This document shows positions 12,175 to 26,174 of a DNA stretch of 64,000 nucleotides, in pieces. The notes below the pieces were generated by a model. That model made no database searches, had not been told where the DNA came from, and was given only the letters and a program-made list of their open reading frames with translations. This DNA comes from Takakia lepidozioides (lineage: Eukaryota > Streptophyta > Takakiopsida > Takakiales > Takakiaceae), in assembly GCA_030704615.1 (NCBI GenBank), contig CM060731.1:21204001-21268000 (forward strand), in the 5' to 3' direction. A program made the translations under genes and the position numbers. Position 1 is the first letter of the stretch, and every line of letters starts with the position of its first letter.

Positions 12175-12720
12175 ATGGAAGACACATTTGCGGAAATGGT
12201 CGTCATATTGCAGAGTCTTCAGCTCCAGATGCAAGAACTTCGTACCTCTACCGCCCAATTACAAGCTGATCAGTCTCAAGATCTTGGCAACGCTCTCCAC
12301 AATTTACAACAACAAATTTCAGAGTTAAAGGAGTCGAACAATGGATCTTCAACCATACGAGTCTGTACTGCAATAGCTCATACTGCAACAGTTCGTCTTC
12401 AATAAATTACGAGAGAACCAAAGATCAGCATGCCCAAAAAATTTGATGGGACAAGATCAAGATTTCGCTGTTTTGTTCAACAAATACGACTGTTCCTACG
12501 ACTACATCCACAATGTTACCCCGATGAAGGTACTCAAGTGGGATTCGTTGGCACCGTTCTATCATGCACTGCCCTATCTTGGTTTGCACTGCTATTAGAA
12601 AAAAATTCGCATTTATTATACAATTTTGAAGCATTCATGTCCAAGTTCACTACAACGTTTGGAGAAAATGATAGGGAGAGAGTTGCAGAGACAAAGATGC
12701 GAAATCTTCGACAATGAGCA
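12175..12720 (+). pseudogene. Gag fragment of the gypsy element
   Basis: Begins at ATG 12175 with a coiled-coil-like MQELRTSTAQLQADQ segment, interrupted by TAA at 12403, and resumes in the same frame at 12430 with MPKKFDGTRSRFRCFVQQIR, SCTALSWFALLLEKNS and FMSKFTTTFGENDRE, the retrotransposon gag core (PKKFDG..., ALxWxxxL, F...F...F). A second stop at 12715 and frame changes follow. The coiled-coil start plus gag core resembles Tf1/Sushi-type chromoviruses. Confidence 0.7.
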
Positions 12721-12834
12721 CGTCATGCTTCCGTTTATGCTGCCGAATTTTGACAAATTGCGTGCGACCTCAACTGGAATGAGAAAAGCCTCATTAGTCA
12801 GTTTCGATGTGGGCTATAGGAGGATGTAAAAGAT

Positions 12835-13593
12835 TTGTTGCTAACAATGTCAAACGTGAGCACACTTAGCGAATTCATCACCCAAGTCATTGCATTCGAT
12901 AATCGTTTGTTCGAAAAACGTCAAGAGAAGCGATCTGGATGTTCGACGACGTATCATGCGGCTGCTATTACGACACCAAACACAACGATCTATCAGACAT
13001 TCGGTAGTGATCCTATGCAGATTGATGTCATTGACGCCACAAGAAAAACAAAGACGGCGCTCGAATGGATTATACCTCTATTGCGGAGAAGAAGATCACA
13101 TAACATTAAACTGCCCCAACAAAAGAAGATTCAAAGCTCGGGGCGCAACTCAAGTGTTCGATACGAGGAGGTCGGAAAACGAAGATGTCCAGTCACAGTA
13201 GGGACCATGCGGCTGGAAACCACAAATTCCTCACAAAAGAAAAATCTTTTTCTACCTCCAGACCCTGCACTTTGCTTCACAGTTCCAATAAAAATCAGAG
13301 TGCAAAATCGAGATATCTCTGTAGAAGCACTTTTGGACTCTGGGGCTTCAGCATGTTTTATTGACAAAAACTTTGCGAAACAACACAATTTGACGCTCGT
13401 AAAGAAGAAACTATCGGCACCCGTTGAAGTCATCGATGGACGACCGTTAGCATCAGGAAATGTTGACCATGAAACTCGACCACTTGAAGTGAAGCTTGAA
13501 GATCAAACATCACATATTGTTTTTAACATCATCCAGTCTCTCAACGAATCATGTGATCCTTGGACTTCCCTGGTTCGTACTTTACAATCCTGA
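12835..13593 (+). pseudogene. Zinc knuckle and aspartic protease fragment
   Basis: In frame +2, 13040-13130 reads YCGEEDHITLNCPNKRR, a CCHC zinc knuckle with the first Cys replaced by Leu or Tyr. In another frame 13285-13420 gives VEALLDSGASACFIDKNFAK, the retropepsin active site (LDSGAS). The two are joined only through a frameshift near 13060-13150. The protein runs toward VHLLGLPW-like sequence at 13545-13600 in yet another frame. Confidence 0.7.
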
Positions 13594-13818
13594 CATTGAC
13601 TGGCGATTGCGAAAAAATTCTGTAAGACAAAAATGTAGAAATATCAAAGGTATTCAACCCATGTTCCTTGGAGCTAGAGCTTTCATGAGAGCTACCAAAA
13701 ATGATGCGGCATTTGCAGTTTATGCGATTCCGATCAAGATCACAACAGACAAACTTCGACATTACCCACTCAATATCAAGATTTCAAGAATGTCTTCGAG
13801 AAGAAAAATGCAGACATA

Positions 13819-14490
<672 letters not shown>

Positions 14491-14667
14491 GAAGCTTCCT
14501 GAGCAGTTTCCCAAGTTACTCTCGGTAATTTGATAAACTTCCAGTAATTTGGTAACTTATGGTAAATCATGGTAGATCACGATAATTTTTGATAACATGG
14601 TAACTTGGTAATTTGGTAACTTCTGGTATTTACTCCTGGTAAGTTCCTCTGGGCTATGTCCGTGACA
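14491..14667 (-). repeat. Inverted copy of the LTR 5' end
   Basis: Reverse complement of 11543-11730 with point differences and small gaps: both contain CATAGCCCAGAGGAACTTACC, GTAAATACCAGAAGTTA, TTTATCAAATTACCGAGAG and GGGAAACTGCTCAGGAAGC. It forms a roughly 180-bp terminal inverted repeat with the left end. Confidence 0.85.
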
Positions 14668-14699
14668 TCTTCCTGCAAGTGTGACAGCACCTCCCAAGG

Positions 14700-16471
14700 G
14701 TGTCGTCAGGAAAAAAAACTAGTCATGGAGTGAATTCTGGGATTGGGGGAGAGGCTGGTGGTCTGACGGTGAATGTGGGATGTGTTGGCGGGTCTCTGAG
14801 TCCGGGGAGGATAGAGGCCGTGGGTCGGGTGGCTTTGGGGGAGTTGCATCCCAATAGTGGGGGTGCTGGAGGTACTGTGAATTTTGGGGACGGGTCTTCT
14901 AATGGGAGTTTTGGGCATGATGAGGCCTCGTCGGACATGGACGAGGATTTTGAGGGTGACGATGGCTACATGGGGGACTCTGCCGATGAATGCGACTGGG
15001 AGAATGATGGGGTTGACATAGAGTGCGATGAGGAGCCAACCGCCGATTTTATCAAGATGTTCAAGCCTGCGACTTGGGAGTCCAATGTTGGCTCTGAGTT
15101 TGCAACTGATAGAGGTGCTTTTACTGGCCCTGTACCTGGTCCCTGCCTGCCAGATATGAAGGGCTCACATCTTGTTTGGTTCTTTCGTTTGTTTTGGAGA
15201 CAACATGTGCTTGCACGGATATGTAGGGAGTCCAATCGTTATGCATGTGAGGCTTTGGGTGCGGGCACTCATGGAGGGCCTAAGTGGAAAGAGCTCACTG
15301 TTCGTGAGTTGAGGGCTTGGATTGGCATTTGTGTCTTCATGGGCATGAAGAAGTTGCCCCGAACTCGCTTGTACTGGCAACACTCGGAGCAATTTTTCTC
15401 TTGTCCTGTCATCCGCAAAGTGATGACGAGAGATGTAAAAGCCTCTGGAATCTGAACAAAATGGTAACCGTTGATGAGGTCATAATTCATTACAAGGGGA
15501 GGTACTGTCCAATTAGGATGTATATGCCTAAGAAACCATGCAAGTGGGGCATAAAGGTGTGGGCCAATGCTGACTCGGAGACTTCATATGTCTACAATTT
15601 CTGTTTTTACTCTGGTAAGAATGCAGGAAGGCCAGATGGCCAGAGGCAGAAAAGTGGGAAGGGAGAAAGGTACGATGTTGTTTGCCGGCTGACTGAAGGG
15701 CTGCATGGTTTGGGCCACGTCATTGTCACTGACAATTACTTTACCTCTGTCCAGCTTCTGTATGACTTGGCGAAGCTTAGCACTTGGGCCACTGGCACAG
15801 TCAGATTGAACCGAAAGGGTCTCCCTCCCTCTTTGCTGAAAATGAAGAAATCCAAGACTGTCAAGCAAGGGCAGTCATGGTACAGGATGCATGATTCAAG
15901 GGAGGTGGCTGCTGTGTTATGGTGGGACAAGAAGGGGGTCTTTTTACTGTCACCTGCAGCCAGGCCAGCATGCAGCTCGTCCTCTCCTGTGACTATATGT
16001 CGTTTTGTGGGAAACCAAAGAATTCATGTGTCATCCATGCTTGCTCATGTGCAATACCAAATATATATGCGAGGAGTAGATGTGCAGAACCAGCTGAGGG
16101 GTGCATATAGCTTGCAGCTGCGCACAAAGAAGTGGTGGCATCGTGGGTTTTCTTTTCTTCTGGATACCACAGTGGTGAATGCATATATATTGCATTCTGC
16201 AATGGAGAGAAGGATGGGGCGTCGGGTCATGACACATCTCACATTCAATATGGTTCTGGCATACGGATTGACAACGAGCTGTTGCACTGACATCATGGAC
16301 ACCACTAAGGATGTGGAATGCACGTTTGTGCATCAGTGCCTTCACACGACAAGGCGACGATTGTGTGTTGTGTGTCACGTTCGTACTCACTATTACTGCC
16401 CTGGTTGTGATGGCAGCCACTTGTGCCTTGGGCCGTGTTGGAATGAGGCACACCAACATGTCACGAGGTGA
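14700..16471 (+). pseudogene. PiggyBac-like transposase (DDE_Tnp_1_7 family), internally deleted
   Basis: PiggyBac transposases cut and paste at TTAA sites with a DDD triad. 14700-15455 holds a Gly-rich then acidic N-terminus and FTGPVPGPCLPDMKGSHLVW, FFRLFWRQHVLARICRESNR, ELRAWIGICVFMGMKKLP, CPVIRKVMTRD. The frame then closes, and from about 15430 a second frame continues with NKMVTVDEVIIHYKGRYCPI (first Asp), GHVIVTDNYFTSVQLL (second Asp), MRGVDVQNQLRGAYSL (third Asp) and a Cys-rich tail CVVCHVRTHYYCPGC. Between MTRD and NKMVTVDE about 35-40 residues expected in the family (the RFxxLxRxLHF region) are missing, so a deletion plus frameshift killed it. All three catalytic Asp remain. Confidence 0.85.
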
Positions 16472-18431
16472 CTGCAGCTAGGCCTTTCAGTGGTTACTTC
16501 TTCCTTGTGTGTGTGCATTGGTTGTGTGGATGGGGGTTCACTGCTGTGTTGGATTGCATTGCAGGTATGCTGGCGTTGGTTGTAGATGGCGTGTGTGCGT
16601 GGGGCGTGGGGTGTGTTTCTCGCTGATCTGTGGTGGCTGTAGGGGTACTGGGGGTGTGTTGGTGTTGGTTGATGGGCAGTGGAGGCTTCTGGGGTCATGG
16701 GGATGTGCTGCTGTTGGTTGATGGGCAGTGTTGGTCATGTGGGGGGGTGTTGCTGATGGTTCACAGGCTGTGGGGGTTATGTTGATCTGCTACTGCTGGT
16801 TGAGGGGCTGTGGAGGTGATGGGGGTCTGGGTGTATTGGCGTAGGAGCATTGTGTTTGGGTGGTTTCATACTTTTGGGGAAGGGGGGGGGGGGGGCGTGG
16901 GCAGCAGTGTAGCAGTCATGGTAGTGGTTCTGTTTTTTGGGGTGATGCTTACTGCTTGGGGGGGGGGGGGGGGGACTGTCTGCACAATGGGCAAATCAGG
17001 GGGTTCAACTCCCCCCCCCCAGTTCTGGGATCATGATATTTCTAAGGAGCTTGTATTGCTGCATTGGGGATAAAGCAGGTGCTCGCGGGGACCTTGTATC
17101 GCTGCGGGGTAACGCAGGAGCTTGTATCGTTGCACTGGGGTAAAGTTGGTAGTTGGTAGTTAGTTTTCAGATGCTTGTCGGGTGAAACGCCGAAACAGAG
17201 GGCGTCCCCAGGCCCTTCTTAGGGTTTCGCATTTGGGGTCTCCCGACATTTTGTCGCAAATCGGCAAATTGGTGACGTAGCCCATTTTTTGTAGCTGGAA
17301 ATGTCTACCGGCTCAGGCAATATTTGGCCTGAGTTGGGATTGAAGTAGAAATTCATAGAAACAGAAATCAATGCTTCAATTTTTGCTGAAATTCTGAAAT
17401 TCTTTTTGGAGGTGGTACTTCATCATTAAAGGGAGACTTTCACCGCAACAATTGTGATTCCAAGGAAGTTTGGCCCCCCTCAGCCTGAATTACATGTCAT
17501 TTGAGCTTCATGGTGTGTTTTGACCCCCTGTTTTCCCTTATAAAGCAACCTTGTGAAAATTTGGGAATTCTGCTTTGGAATTTTGCCACAACATGCTTTA
17601 GGTGCCACATAATGGGAATCTGGATGGGGTCTTGTGACGAATTTTTTTTTTTGTCGATCTACTTTCCTGGTCAAACCATTTTTCCACTGCAAATTTGGAG
17701 TGTATCCCAAATTTAGGGCTTTCAAATTTCTTATAATCTTCCAAAATACACGGTGAAATGAGCTAAAATTTTCACAGAAGCTGGACGAAGTAGGTAGCCT
17801 CCAATTCATACGGTTCATCCCAGTGGATGTTAGTTTCGTGAGAGATATACCCTCATCCCTGAGTGTACCTCCTGTTTTGGAGGGGGGCCACCAAAAACTG
17901 CCTCGTCCATTAGGGGTTAAGGTGACAGTGCACACTTGGGCCAACGGCATATGCTACCCTAGTATAAGTTTAGTTGCTTCAGTTTGTCGGTTATCGAAGA
18001 GATAGCCATGAAAGCATTTGAAGACCTACTACGTCATCTGATGAAACGACCTACCTACCGCACATGCATCTGCGGCATTCGCATTGCACGGATGAATAGC
18101 GCAGCCAGTAATAAGAGCATATACAAGCCAGACTCGATAAAGCAAAACATATTGATTTGGTGAAGAATTGACTCAAGCCCTGACCTCTGCGGAGTACTTC
18201 CTCTTATAAACAATCATGTTTCTAGAGACAGAGGCATTATATCCAGAGCATGCTAAAACCGCCGAAGAGAAACGAGGACCTTGAGCAGCTGCTGTCTCTG
18301 CGAGCCTCCAGCAAGCGACGCTCTCAATTCAGCAAAGAAACGGCTCCACTCGCAAGCTCCAAAGTCACACACCACCACTTAGACTTCCCAAATTCTAGCC
18401 TTTCGAGAAAGCTCATCTCTCTCTCCCTTTT
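16472..18431. other. G-rich 3' flank of the PiggyBac remnant and unknown repeat-like DNA
   Basis: 16480-16990 is strongly G/T-rich with homopolymer G runs (about 16879-16894 and 16960-16974) and a C run at 17010-17020. At 17040-17150 the unit GAGCTTGTATCGCTGCATTG with GGGTAA recurs three times. From 17200 to 18240 there are only short frames; the minus frame 17480-17950 has no known motif. No PiggyBac terminal repeat was located. Confidence 0.4.
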
Positions 18432-18640
18432 TTGTATTCTGTACATGTTCTCTGGAATATATGGAAAACTAGATGCTCTTTCATTTTTAATGACACCATT
18501 CCAATTGTTATCATGTACAAGGTTCATTCAGACTTGATGTCCAAGGCTCGGAAGGGTTGGCTTGTGTTGTGTGCAGTTGTTCTCCGATATGCAGAAGGAA
18601 GGATACAACAGTTCAATCTTTGCTGGGAAAAATGATGTCC
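18432..18640 (+). pseudogene. Possible LINE (non-LTR retrotransposon) 3' relic
   Basis: The plus strand reads VHVLWNIWKTRCSFIFNDT followed by KVHSDLMSKARKGW. LWxIWKxRNxxxFxN is the hallmark of the zinc-binding/RNase H-proximal end of plant LINE ORF2 proteins. It is only about 60 codons with no upstream RT, so a 5'-truncated relic is the best reading. Tentative. Confidence 0.4.
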
Positions 18641-20182
18641 TGTGCTGCAGAGTCTCTGAATCAATGGTTGTGTGGTACGACTCCCTCCCTAGGTGCTGGC
18701 AGTTCTCATAGTGCTAGAAATAGTGCCAGATATTCTCCTGCTGATCCATTCTCCTCTACTTTCCTTGGACCTTTTGTTACGGGGCGGTGTCCCCTTGTTG
18801 GTCTCTATGGCTCTCTCGTCAAGTCATTTTCTCCTCACTCTTCTTTTGTAATATATTTCAGGCAGAGCTTCCATCCCCTTTTACTGGAAAAGAAAAATTA
18901 TATGCTCACATTACTCATAAGAGTAAACCTCAATATTCTGTTAGGGTTGGTGGCAGGTGCAGAATAATTTGTATTTCTTTCGGGTTGGAGTTTGGATTGG
19001 AATCAGGTTGGTGTAGCCTCAGTAATGAGACTAGAAGGGATGTGGCCCATGCACATTAGTATCACTATTAGATGATTCAAAACACAAATTTGGAGCAAGA
19101 TCCTTGCGTCTTTTAATTTGACCAAAAGGACCTCCCCCTTAATATAAAAGAGAAAAGGGATGGAAAAATAGATGCTGTAGTTATTTTTTTTTTCTCAAGG
19201 CTGAGGGTGTGTCCGGATTCGACTTATTTCCAGTAATACAATGAGCAATGCAGTGTGCCAGCTCCACTTCATTCTACTACCAACCACCTCGTTGCTTCAC
19301 CAACTTTGTGCACAACCACTCCTTCCACGCTTCACCAACACATAGGGTGGGTCCCCCCCCCATCCACCATACTAGAAGGCATCAGGAAGCCAAGGTTGGC
19401 AGAACATGTTGGTTGTGGCTTTTGCTAGGTGCTGTGAAGGCCCTTTAACTCATTTCATTGAGGATCCATATCACAGCACATGGATATACTTGCCAGATGA
19501 GCCCCACTCCTAGGAAATGTGATGGAGGCCTCCCATCACCACAAAGAAGCTAATCCAGTACAGTTTGGGGGCCCAGTACTGTTCAAACTAATAGACATTG
19601 TCTGCACGAAACGAGTCATGAAAGAATGAAGGTGGGTGCCCTCTCAGGTTATGAATGTCTCCAACATTACTGAAGGAAAGATCGTGTCAAAAAACACCCT
19701 TTGTTTGGGGGATGAATTGAGCATTTTTAATACAATCATCCGAGGCTTCCACTAAAAATCCACTCAAATTTCACCTCAAATTTGGAAGTCCAACTACACT
19801 GTTAATGTACAAAAGATGGGACAAGCACAGTTTCTCTGCATCGCAGCAGGTCCTGAAGACTGTCTCCTTGGCCAGCTGATTGAGGCACTCCAAAGTTAAT
19901 GTACAAACTACTATCAGTCTCATCTTCAAAACCCATTGAACAGCATCCTGTAGATATTTTCCTCCAGCACCTTTTAATGTCTCATGGGTTCATGCAGTAG
20001 AAATACGATACCCTTCAGTTGCGGCACTACTTTTCTTGAAATAGGGCTGTTGATGCAGTATCAGCTTCTATGAACATTCTGTATAACGGGTGGGCCCAGT
20101 TGCAATGAGATTACTCCACTTCCAGAGCAACCAAATGCCCATATGATAACGAAAGCAAACGCTCCCTTCCTTAGTTCAAGCA
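18641..20182. other. No gene recognised
   Basis: 3' flank of the annexin gene. Contains short A/T and C runs. No recognisable frame, RNA gene or element. Confidence 0.4.
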
Positions 20183-20948
20183 TCAATAGCTTCCAACAAG
20201 AGTGAGAAGGAAATGCTTGTAATTGCCTGACGTGTCGCCTGCAATCATACTCTCCAGTGTTTTCTTATACATGTTGGAAAACTCCATCTTGATGTATTGC
20301 ATGTCGATCTCCGCACGTGTGGTGATCACGCGGATTAGAGAGTCATCGTCCGTTCCCAACCCCTTCATTGATTTGTACAGTTCCTGACAAATTCAACAGA
20401 CTGGTGTGAAGAGGAAATTGTGACAAAACTTACTTCTTAGAAAACACAACTTTTGCCATTCAAGTAAGAAAAATAGAGAATGAAACTTCATACTGTCCAT
20501 GGGAAGCTCCAAATTGATGTTGGAAGTCAGTCTTACACAGCTTAATAAGCAAGAGAGCATATGGATCTCCTTACTCTCTCTCAGAAAACACCATAAGGAC
20601 AGTTTGATAATATGACTAATGGCATTTGAAGTTAGTATGTGCATTAGAACTACTCCGAAATGCTGGCAATTAACCCATGCTCCCCCACTTCATGACACAC
20701 TTTCTAAAGGTGAGAGGGGGATGAACTATGATAAACCCAGAAAAAGGGAACAAAGATGTTAGCCCACATCAAAAGTCGCAGGCTTTTCATGCAAAAAAAA
20801 ACGCCTTTGCTTCTTTGTTGCACACAACCCACACATCAGGTTAGACATTTCATTACGCTTTCCAGTTCCCATGATTGGCACCAGAAGGGTTAGGATGTAG
20901 CTGGGACAGGCAATATGAATGTCCTAGCAATGGTCACAGGGACAGCGA

Positions 20949-21004
<56 letters not shown>

Positions 21005-23066
21005 TAAAGACATACAGTGGCAAAGAACTTTGCTGGGTAAATAAGGCACTGCACTGTTGCCAGCAGCGCCTGTTCAAAGTGTCCTGAAGTCTCCCTCTTA
21101 ATAGCCTGCACACAGCCAGGCTTGTGTTAGCTCCTTAACAAACTACCCTCTACAGATGGAAACTGTATCTGCACCCCATTCTTCTCCCGGACAGTCCTTC
21201 CCAAATCTAAACCATGACACTCTACATACCTGAGTAACAGCTTATGATGTTCAAGGGAACAGAAATAGAAGGGGGGATACAGAGGAGTGAAGAAAGGGGA
21301 AAAGACGTAGGGTATATCGAAGGTGGTAGAGACAGAGAGTTAGTATGACCCTCAAACAACCTTCTCAAAGTCATGTCCATGAGTTTGGCGGTAGTAGTTG
21401 AAAGTGTTAGTCAACTGGGCACTGCTGCGGGTGGAGAGAATGCGGATGAACGTGTCCTCATTGGTACCCAATCGACCTTCCCCCGCCCTGTACAATTCAT
21501 GTGCTTCATTGAGTGCTAGCTGTAAATCTACACGTAGATTTTCAGGTCGGTTTCCCACCGCAAGGGCCAGCAGGAGCTGCAGAATGCACAGCTTTGAACA
21601 TGTTAGGCATTTGCATCAAATCTTAACTCAATATGAGAACCTGCATTTCCACCCACAATTGAGTAATTGAAGTGAATAACTAAACCTTCTTTGGTAGTAG
21701 CCGCAGAAAAGGTTCAACAACAACAAAAAAAAGTATCCAGTTGTTCACGGTTACTCTAATGATAGGAACAGAACACCTGTGTTAATCTGACAGGGATTGC
21801 AGTGTGTGAAAGGAAAGCAAAGAGCGCTAACAAAGCAAACCTCTGTGAACTGCTGTTAGGCTCAAAACTATGAGGAGGAAGACGGAAGCTAGAACTCTAA
21901 TGAAGTTTTGGGATGCCAATGATGCTCTCAAAGGACCTTTAACTCTCTTGCTCCGCATTGGCTGTAAGACTTCATCTTATGAGGTGATAGCATAGCAATG
22001 CCAAAGCTATGGTAGTGTCAAACTGCAACGCTTGCAACTTGGAATGGTTGCAGGATGTACGACGAACTGACTATGGCTTCTGCGCAGAGTACATCTATGC
22101 TTATTTCCATATCTACCCCCCTTGCCTTCCTCTCTCCCTCCAAGGAACCTGCACTGTAGCATCACCCACCTTTCGATAGTCGCCGCTCGTGTCTTCATGG
22201 ATATGATGCTCTAATGTTCGGTGGAACATGGCATGATAGGCTTGTTTTATAGTGTAGAGCTGTGAGGAAGTGCGAGAGCACATAATACCAATCAATGCAC
22301 GGTCTCTTGTGCCTGCCCCTTGCATGGACTCGTGCAAAAGCATGGCGTCACGCTCAGCTGGTGGCATCATCCACAGTAAGACTGCTTTCTGGTTCCCCCC
22401 ACAAAAACATATAGCCTGTCAGCTCCATATTATTTTGCTTGACTTACAGACTCATCCTGTGATGTGTAAAGAGAGAGAGTTCATAACATCCCCAAAAGAC
22501 GAGAAAGAAGACGTACTCAATACCATGCCTATTGCAGCCATTTCACCCAGTGCGCTGCCCCGTTTAGGTTTTGGAGCAAAAAGAGAAAGGAAAATATGAA
22601 ATGAAATGGTACTTTATAACGTCCGCCGGAAAGCTCATAGAGCTTATGGGACAAAATGGAAGAAAACATGAGAGAGGAAATCTAGAAGATCAAGTAACCA
22701 ATGGAGAGAAAGAAGGGCTCCTAACGAGGCTATCCATGACTACTTTCTCCTGTGCAAGCAGAGAGAAACTCCATCACATCAGAATTCCCAAATGAGTACT
22801 AGAACCTGCAGTAGCATCTCTACTCAACCGAGACATATTCCCGCCGGAGGGCTTTAAATTAACGAGTAATCACTCAACTCCCTGACAGAGGGAAAGCAGA
22901 AAGTTCTGAAATAAACAAACCTCAAAATTTCCGTGGAGTTCAGATTTGAGACGATTATGCAGGCTCTCCCCATACTGGGCGTGGTAAGCTTGGGCTACTG
23001 CGGTACGTTGCGCTTGGGTACGATGACCCAATATTTCGATGACCTTCCCTCCGTCACATCCTAGTC
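20183..23066 (-). CDS. Annexin, five recognised exons; first exon not fixed
   Basis: Annexins are Ca2+-dependent phospholipid-binding proteins of four repeats. Exons: 23066-22921, 22388-22170, 21576-21361, 21105-21016, 20383-20183, all with GT..AG borders and consistent phases. Repeat 1: [44 protein letters not shown]. Repeat 2: [48 protein letters not shown]. Repeat 3: [20 protein letters not shown] then [18 protein letters not shown]. Repeat 4: [39 protein letters not shown] and stop. Type-II Ca2+ sites (GxGTD with a downstream acidic residue) look best kept in repeats 1 and 4, the usual plant pattern. These exons give about 290 aa; the short first exon (20-30 codons, must end in phase 1) lies above 23066. 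A donor at 23276/23275 has the right phase, but its reading frame lacks a Met. Confidence 0.9.
20953..21005. repeat. Compound microsatellite (CT)n(CA)n
   Basis: An uninterrupted TC run from about 20953 to 20989 passes into a CA run to about 21004. It sits in the annexin intron directly after the exon ending at 21016, so length change here would alter the 5' splice-site neighbourhood of the fourth recognised exon. A second (CT)n run of about 26 bp is at 23408-23434. Confidence 0.9.
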
Positions 23067-26000
23067 CTGCCAATGACCATCACAACTGAGAAATCACTAA
23101 GACTTCGCAGAACTCATCCACCCCTCTGGTGACCCCAATTCGCCTTCCAATTTGGCAGACAGCGCACTCCCGTGGTGCAGGTTCAGAAAAAGATGATTCT
23201 GAGTATATGGGCAGGTGAATGGAGAGTATAACCGCTTGGTCACTTTACTGTGTAAGTTTCGTACCGATACTCACCTTCACGACGACCGCACGAATATTTC
23301 AGCTGAGAGTAGGAACTGGTGGGTGGAATCCCGCGACAAGCCTCATCCGGGCACAATGTCTCTTAGTGTACTCATTTCCAACGTTGAAATATAACTGCCC
23401 TGGCCGTTAAATCTCTCTCTCTCTCTCTCTCTCGTTTAGGTCTCCCACAGTCAAATGGACAAGTGTAGTAGGGAAGTTCTGAAAATCTCAGAACAATTCT
23501 CACTTTTTTCTCGACTCCTTTCTAGGTTTGCAAAAAGGGAATCAAATTACAGAAAACTCTCAGCAGGAGTACAAAAAATAAATGAGAAGTTGCGTAGAGA
23601 GAAACCTCTGAAAGCACGGTGCAGCGCATTGCAATCCTCTTGCACGCTCAAATACGAGGGCACACTTATCGTTGTCATCTCTCTTCGGTCAGGTTATATG
23701 AATCCCGTTACAGGCTTCTCTCTCTCACACACACACACGCAAGAACAGGAGAGAATTCTCGCTTAATGTAAGGGGACAGATTCGAAGGCAGAAAGGGGAA
23801 AAAATCCAATTGAAGATCAAACAAGAGAATCCGAACTCAGAGTTGTGAATTCAAAGAAAGCAAAGTGCGAGCCGAGAATATGAAGAACCGATTTAGCGAA
23901 AGAGAAAGAGGGGTAAGCGAAGGATTTGAAAGCAAGCAAACAAACGGTAGAGTACAGCACACTGCTGTCACATCAACACCAGGTCAACAAGACGCGTGTT
24001 TGGATGAATATCATCCACATACTAGGATGTGGAAGGCGGTGATTGAAGAGCACGGATGAAAGTCGAGAGGGGAAGAGAGACGAGAGACTTTTTCTTCTAC
24101 TTCTCCAATCATGCGTGGTGATTTTCTGTTGGGCAAGTAATCGAAATTTTCATGCTCCAAATCTCTGAAGACAAAGCTGTTGTCAAGATGGTCGAATGGA
24201 GAGAGAGAGACAGAGAGAGCTGGGGAGAAGGGCGGCATCGCAGGACCCAGTTCAGTTTTAAGGTGAAAGGCATCAATTCTAGAAGAGGGAGGAAGCTAGG
24301 TAGGAAAGAGTTGGGGAACATTTACAGACGCCCAAGGTTTGAATCTTCTTAGACACTGTGACGGCATTGCTGCTGTCCTCCATGTGCATCCAACGGAAAC
24401 TTGGAGACACGTGTCTCTTGTTGCAAGCTCAAAAGGTAACACGAGGCGGCAGTGTGACACAGTCCAATTTGTATAGACTCGGAGAAACAAGGGGGATGAT
24501 GAACTTGATCACACTGGGCTCCACTTTTTATGATGATCATTGCTTAGAGTTGCCCCTTCCATCCGCTTGAAGATGCTAGTCCGAGGTCTGCATTGATGAC
24601 GTTGTCAGCGTGGACTAGTATCAATGGAATCTCTTTTAGGGTCTGGAAACTCCCGGGACATCGTCTGGGTATAAAGATTCCAAGTCGAGGGGTTTGAATT
24701 TAAAAACCTTCTACCGTCCGGGTATTGGGTACTGTTCATTTGTAAAGTATGGTTGCTTTGATACTCGCTTGAGTAAGACATTTGTCAGAATTTGATGGCA
24801 ACACTCCTTTACTCGGGGAGTGAGATGGGAGTCTCTCGGTGGGAGAGATGGCAGAACCTGAGAATAGAATGCGGCTCCAAAACCAACTAAGTGCAGGAAT
24901 TTCACTTCAATTTTGACTAGGAGTTGGGGATCGCCCACATTTTTTCGATTAGGAGGTGGGGATCGCTGGAGATAGCAGGGGAATATAAGTGAACAGTGGA
25001 GACAAATCAAAGAGCAAGTCGGGAAAGAGCAAATTATAGGAAGGAGGTGAAGAGATGGAGGAGTGAAGGGGGACGGGAAGAAGTTTATTCCTGGACACGG
25101 GGAAAAAGAGCACAGGACTGGATGCTGGACATAGCAGAGATGACCGACTGTGGTTCTACTGATGTTCGCCCAGCATTTGCATCTGCGGGTATTTAAGTCG
25201 GGTAAGGAAATCACACCTAGGATGCTAAAGAGAAGACTTAAAAGTGACGAACGAAGGGAGACAATCATGCCGGATGAGCAGGCGCTGTTCTCGTTCTTGG
25301 ATTTTGGAAAAGTCTGCTCCAATCCGGGCTTGAGGTCAGATCGCCGAACCCTTGGGGATGGTAACATTTGAGCCGAGTTCAACAATCAAACATATTTAAG
25401 CAGATCTCTCTCAGCCCACCGAAACGAAGAATTCCTATTAGTGGGTAACTCCGTGTACACCCCAATTGTCAACTAATTGATATGCATTGGATTCAGCTGC
25501 TGCCCACAACCATCATCCCAGTCTGAGCCTGGGTGTGAGTATATTATCTGGATCAGGGAGCACTCTGGTGTAAAGAAGACCCGGAAAGGGTTGTGATTGA
25601 GATAAGTTAGAATCGAAACTCCCCGTCTGTCTCCATGTGAGCTGGGCAATGAGAAAGACCAATACTTTCTGAACTTCTGTAGCTTGGCATAGCCTGGTGG
25701 CTAGCCTGGAGCAGAGATTTAGTTTGCATGCCACAGCATATCACTCTTTGTCTAGTGATTCTTTGTAAGGAGAGATTAAGGAGGATGTCCACAATTGGAC
25801 AATTACTGGTATTGTATGTAATGTCAACGTATGTTATGTGACTGCTGCAGAGAACATGGAGTCTGTACAGGCTCTAATGGGGGTTCAATCATTTGAGAAG
25901 AGTACCTACAGTCTGGGATACGAAAAATTGAGCAGAAGTTCAAACCTGATTTGAAGGGCCTCTTCAATAATGCGATCCTTAGATTCTCACCAGCCATTAC

Positions 26001-26174
26001 ATCGGGCTCAAATTATCTGAAAGCAAGGGCTTTCTTAAGAGCAGTTCACATTGTTATATCAAAAGCTGACGAATATGTTCAGCTAGATGGAATGATTACT
26101 GTTGTGTATGGGGTTCAAGACAACTCTATGTAGGCCACTCATTTGAAGAGAATAGAGAGAAAGGGGGGGACTTC
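23067..26174. other. Annexin 5' region and intergenic DNA up to the F-box gene
   Basis: Holds the unplaced first annexin exon and promoter, CT/GA-rich tracts at 23408-23434 and 24195-24225, and a CA run near 23730. A 224-codon minus frame at 24711-25385 is low-complexity (Ser/Leu/Pro/Cys-rich) and matches nothing; I read it as non-coding. 25800-26170 is probably the 5' leader of the next gene. Confidence 0.4.

Noticed and set aside
16870-17030. Long G and C runs as possible G-quadruplex or terminal structure of PiggyBac
   Set aside because: Homopolymer runs are also typical assembly or slippage artefacts, and no paired terminal repeat or TTAA site was found.
17480-17950. 156-codon minus-strand open frame near the PiggyBac 3' flank
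   Set aside because: No recognisable motif and no start or splice context; could be a degenerate repeat.
23275-23375. Candidate first exon of the annexin with a good GTGAGT donor
   Set aside because: The frame that matches exon-2 phase has no Met, and the frame with annexin-like VPTLS and NIRAVVVK has an in-frame stop and the wrong phase.
24711-25385. 224-codon minus-strand open frame
   Set aside because: Low-complexity Ser/Leu/Pro/Cys composition, no domain, and it overlaps frames on the other strand in promoter-like DNA.
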